Of a stretch of DNA of 24,881 nucleotides, positions 22,673-24,881 are shown in pieces. Origin of the DNA: JABSOG01 sp041583135 (lineage in GTDB: Bacteria; Pseudomonadota; Gammaproteobacteria; Enterobacterales; Alteromonadaceae); assembly GCA_041583135.1 (NCBI GenBank), contig JBFHGJ010000086.1, forward strand, positions 1-24,881. Direction: 5' to 3'. The stretch's first letter is position 1. Every line of letters begins with the position of its first letter. The position numbers and the translations under genes are program-made. Below the pieces are notes generated by a model, which had not been told where the DNA came from, did no database searches, and worked only from the letters and a program-made list of their open reading frames with translations.

Positions 22673-24529
22673 ATGAAATCAACTGTGTTAAAACTTTCAG
22701 CCACGGCCTTAATGGTCAGTGCCTGTCTTGGTCTTAGCGGATGCGGCCAATCTCAACAAGATGGACAAACAACGGTAAAAGCCGATGCCAAAGCGCAAAA
22801 GCCGGTCACCAAGCAAGATGCTATCGACTTTGTTAAAAAGGCAGAGGACGAACTGTTCGACCTTTACAGTGAAGGTTCACAGGTAGAGTGGGTCTACCAG
22901 AACTTTATTACCGAAGATACCGCAGCCCTATCTGCAGCTATCAACGAAAAGAGCACCGCAGCAGCGGTACGCCTTGCCAACGAAGCGGCCAAATTCAATC
23001 ACCTTGATTTAGACTACGACACCAAGCGCAAGTTGGAAAAACTTAAGCTTGCCATGGTAGTTCCGGCACCAAACAATGAAGCCAAAAACAAAGAGTTGGC
23101 AAAAATTGTTGCCGACCTTGGCGGCATGTACGGTAAAGGCAAATACTGCCGCAGTGAAAACGACTGTTTGTCACTGGGTGAAATGTCAGAAACCTTAGCC
23201 ACCTCACGCAATTACGATGAATTGTTAGACATTTGGAAAGGCTGGCGCACCGTATCGCCACCGATGCGTCCTATGTATGCCCGCCAAGTAGAACTGGCCA
23301 ATGAAGGCGCGCAAGAATTGGGCTATGCCGATACTGGCGCCATGTGGCGCTCTAAGTATGATATGCCTGCTGATGAGTTCAGCAAAGAGTTAGACAGAAT
23401 TTGGGGTCAGGTAAAGCCTTTATATGACTCACTACAATGTCATGTTCGCGCCAAGTTGGGCGAGAAATATGGCACCGACAAAGTACCACAAGACCGCCCT
23501 ATTCCTGCACACCTACTTGGCAACATGTGGGCGCAAAGCTGGGGTAACATCTATGACCTCGTTGGCCCTGCCGATTCTGACCCCGGTTACGACGTAACAG
23601 AGCTGTTGGCCAAACACAACTACGACGAGATCAAAATGGTTAAAGGCGCCGAGAAGTTCTTTACTTCTTTAGGCATCGACCCATTACCACAAACCTTCTG
23701 GGAACGCTCTTTGTTCACCAAACCACAAGATCGCGACGTGGTTTGTCACGCCTCGGCTTGGAGCATCGACTTCAAAGACGACCTGCGCATCAAGATGTGT
23801 ATTCAGCGCACCGGCGAAGAATTCTCAACCATTCACCATGAGTTGGGTCATAACTTCTATCAACGCGCCTACAACAAACAGCCATTGTTGTATCAAGAAA
23901 GCGCCAACGACGGTTTCCATGAAGCCATTGGTGATACCATCGCACTATCTGTTACACCGGGTTATTTGAAAGAAATCGGTTTACTTGACCAAGTACCGGA
24001 TGAGTCAAAAGACATCGGCCTATTGCTGAAAATGGCCTTGGATAAAGTTGCCTTTATTCCATTTGGCCTATTGGTTGACCAATGGCGCTGGAAAGTGTTC
24101 TCTGGTGAAGTATCACCACAAGATTACAACAAAGCATGGTGGGAATTGCGTACCAAATACCAAGGTGTTGAAGCCCCAGTTGCTCGCTCTGAAGCCGACT
24201 TTGACCCGGGTGCAAAATACCACGTACCGGCCAACACGCCTTACACCCGCTATTTCTTAGCCCATATCTTACAATTCCAGTTCCATCGAGAACTGTGTAA
24301 GATTGCAGGTGATACAGGCCCAGTTCATCGCTGTTCAATCTACAACAGCAAAGAGGCCGGTGCTAAACTCAACCAAATGTTAGAAATGGGTTCTAGCCGT
24401 CCATGGCAAGAAGCGTTGGAAGCCGTGACAGGCTCTAAAGAGATGGACGCAACCGCGATTTTGGATTACTTCGCACCGCTAAAAACTTGGCTTGACGAAC
24501 AAAACCAAGGCAGAACCTGCGGCTGGTAA
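22673..24529 (+). CDS. M2-family zinc dipeptidase (ACE-like), lipoprotein
   Basis: The product has 618 residues. MKSTVLKLSATALMVSACLGLSGC is a lipoprotein signal with lipobox LSGC and lipidated C24. The zinc site is H389-E390-x2-H393 (TIHHELGHNFYQ), with third ligand E417 in NDGFHEAIGD. This is the gluzincin arrangement of family M2, peptidyl-dipeptidase A, which removes C-terminal dipeptides. The segments PLPQTFWERSLFTKP, KDDLRIKMCIQRT, FGLLVDQWRWKVF, WWELRTKYQG and HVPANTPYTRYFLAHILQFQFHRELC are strongly ACE-like; the last contains a probable substrate-binding HVP and a chloride-site-like region. GGGGAA precedes the ATG by 6 bases. It is divergent from psrA and monocistronic, followed by a long hairpin. 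Its likely role is periplasmic or surface peptide use. Confidence 0.92.
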   Translation: MKSTVLKLSATALMVSACLGLSGCGQSQQDGQTTVKADAKAQKPVTKQDAIDFVKKAEDELFDLYSEGSQVEWVYQNFITEDTAALSAAINEKSTAAAVRLANEAAKFNHLDLDYDTKRKLEKLKLAMVVPAPNNEAKNKELAKIVADLGGMYGKGKYCRSENDCLSLGEMSETLATSRNYDELLDIWKGWRTVSPPMRPMYARQVELANEGAQELGYADTGAMWRSKYDMPADEFSKELDRIWGQVKPLYDSLQCHVRAKLGEKYGTDKVPQDRPIPAHLLGNMWAQSWGNIYDLVGPADSDPGYDVTELLAKHNYDEIKMVKGAEKFFTSLGIDPLPQTFWERSLFTKPQDRDVVCHASAWSIDFKDDLRIKMCIQRTGEEFSTIHHELGHNFYQRAYNKQPLLYQESANDGFHEAIGDTIALSVTPGYLKEIGLLDQVPDESKDIGLLLKMALDKVAFIPFGLLVDQWRWKVFSGEVSPQDYNKAWWELRTKYQGVEAPVARSEADFDPGAKYHVPANTPYTRYFLAHILQFQFHRELCKIAGDTGPVHRCSIYNSKEAGAKLNQMLEMGSSRPWQEALEAVTGSKEMDATAILDYFAPLKTWLDEQNQGRTCGW

Positions 24530-24551
24530 GCGCTCAGTAACGCTAACGTAA

Positions 24552-24605
24552 AAGGACTATCCATATTACCGTCAGTTGCACTGACGGGTGATGTGGATGG
24601 CCCTT
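24552..24605 (+). terminator. Long-stem terminator-like hairpin after the M2 peptidase gene
   Basis: AAGG-A-CT followed by ATCCATATTACCGTCAG (ending 24575) pairs with CTGACGG-G-TGATGTGGAT and GG-C-CCTT around the loop TTGCA. The roughly 24-bp stem has one bulged G, one mismatch and three G-T pairs. It starts 22 bases after the stop. The tail TTCTGCTTAATT is only partly U-rich. It is much longer than a normal terminator stem. Confidence 0.6.
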
Positions 24606-24881
24606 CTGCTTAATTCAAATACCAACAGATCTGTATAAGAACACACTTCATCATTCTCACCATTTATCCGACCTAGCAATAAAGACAAAATCAATGACAC
24701 AGAATAATTTTAGAGAACCAAATAAACCACAGATTAGCAACATTAAAATTTAGCGCTCCAATGTCAATTTGGTCAAAGTCATGACGATAGTTTGGGAAAA
24801 AATGGAGCGACGACGTTAGCGCGGGAATTTGAATGATGAAGTTTGGAAAAACTTATGATGAAAAATTGGCTGAGGCAAAAA
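24606..24881. other. A/T-rich end of window with little recognisable content
   Basis: These 276 bases hold no certain gene. CGCTCCA at 24754-24760 and TGGAGCG at 24803-24809 form an inverted repeat 42 bases apart, each next to a copy of TTAGCGC or TAGCGC. An ORF opens at 24833 or 24836 and leaves the window. Confidence 0.5.
24833..24881 (+). CDS. Possible start of a downstream gene (fragment)
   Basis: ATG-ATG opens a frame reading MMKFGKTYDEKLAEAK before the window ends. The Shine-Dalgarno is poor (GCGGGAA, 5-11 bases upstream). Sixteen codons are too few to name a family, and the frame could close just outside. Confidence 0.25.
   Translation, partial: MMKFGKTYDEKLAEAK

Noticed and set aside
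22471..22737. 88-codon plus-strand frame overlapping the M2 peptidase start
   Set aside because: It overlaps the lipoprotein signal of a clearly recognised gene in another frame and resembles no known family.

Overview
The window looks like chromosome from a marine gammaproteobacterium of the order Alteromonadales, most like Shewanella or a close relative. The evidence is gene content and order: a ChiA-type chitinase behind LacI-family palindromes, the csdA-csdE pair, a tetR(psrA)-fadE unit divergent from an M2 peptidase, and an intergenic palindromic element of a kind I associate with Shewanella. Assignments rest on reading protein motifs; no database search was possible. No phage, transposase, CRISPR array or plasmid gene was seen.

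Layout, left to right. Positions 1-2448 lie on the minus strand: the 5' end of a secreted chitinase, then a REC-PilZ response regulator and a GNAT acetyltransferase transcribed toward it. Next come a YebC-family paralog (+), a YfiR-family periplasmic protein and a secreted cupin (both -), and the sulfur-transfer pair csdA-csdE (+), whose end overlaps a convergent 165-aa unknown gene. A tRNA-Tyr with a stable-RNA-type promoter follows. It is followed by an unusual channel protein (zinc-type Cys/His N-terminus, pentapeptide repeats, two-helix K+ pore), a convergent HDOD protein, and a small unannotated Cys/His-rich ORF directly upstream of a small XRE regulator that ends in a strong terminator. 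A 165-bp palindromic element with exact 19-bp direct repeats at both ends separates this unit from the next block.

From 10293 to 22415 every recognised gene is on the minus strand. In transcription order within each unit these are: (a) psrA-like tetR then fadE (fatty-acid oxidation), with a TTGACA/17/TAAATT promoter and a CAAAC-N4-GTTTA palindrome; (b) an MFS exporter with its own promoter overlapped by a 15-bp palindrome; (c) an S9 peptidase lipoprotein, nagZ and an SLC13 transporter, probably one operon; (d) an 821-aa protein with two complete PilZ signatures. The window ends on the plus strand with an M2 (ACE-like) dipeptidase lipoprotein, a very long terminator-like hairpin, and about 270 bp with little recognisable content.

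One theme recurs: several products have known or likely links to c-di-GMP signalling (REC-PilZ, double PilZ, a YfiR-like protein, HDOD), yet no GGDEF or EAL enzyme lies in the window. The observations most worth a second look are the response regulator whose phospho-acceptor Asp is Glu, TTG start codons on both PilZ genes, the Cys/His-pentapeptide-K+ channel fusion, the overlooked 49-aa Cys/His ORF coupled to the XRE gene, and three mutually exclusive pairing segments downstream of the response regulator.
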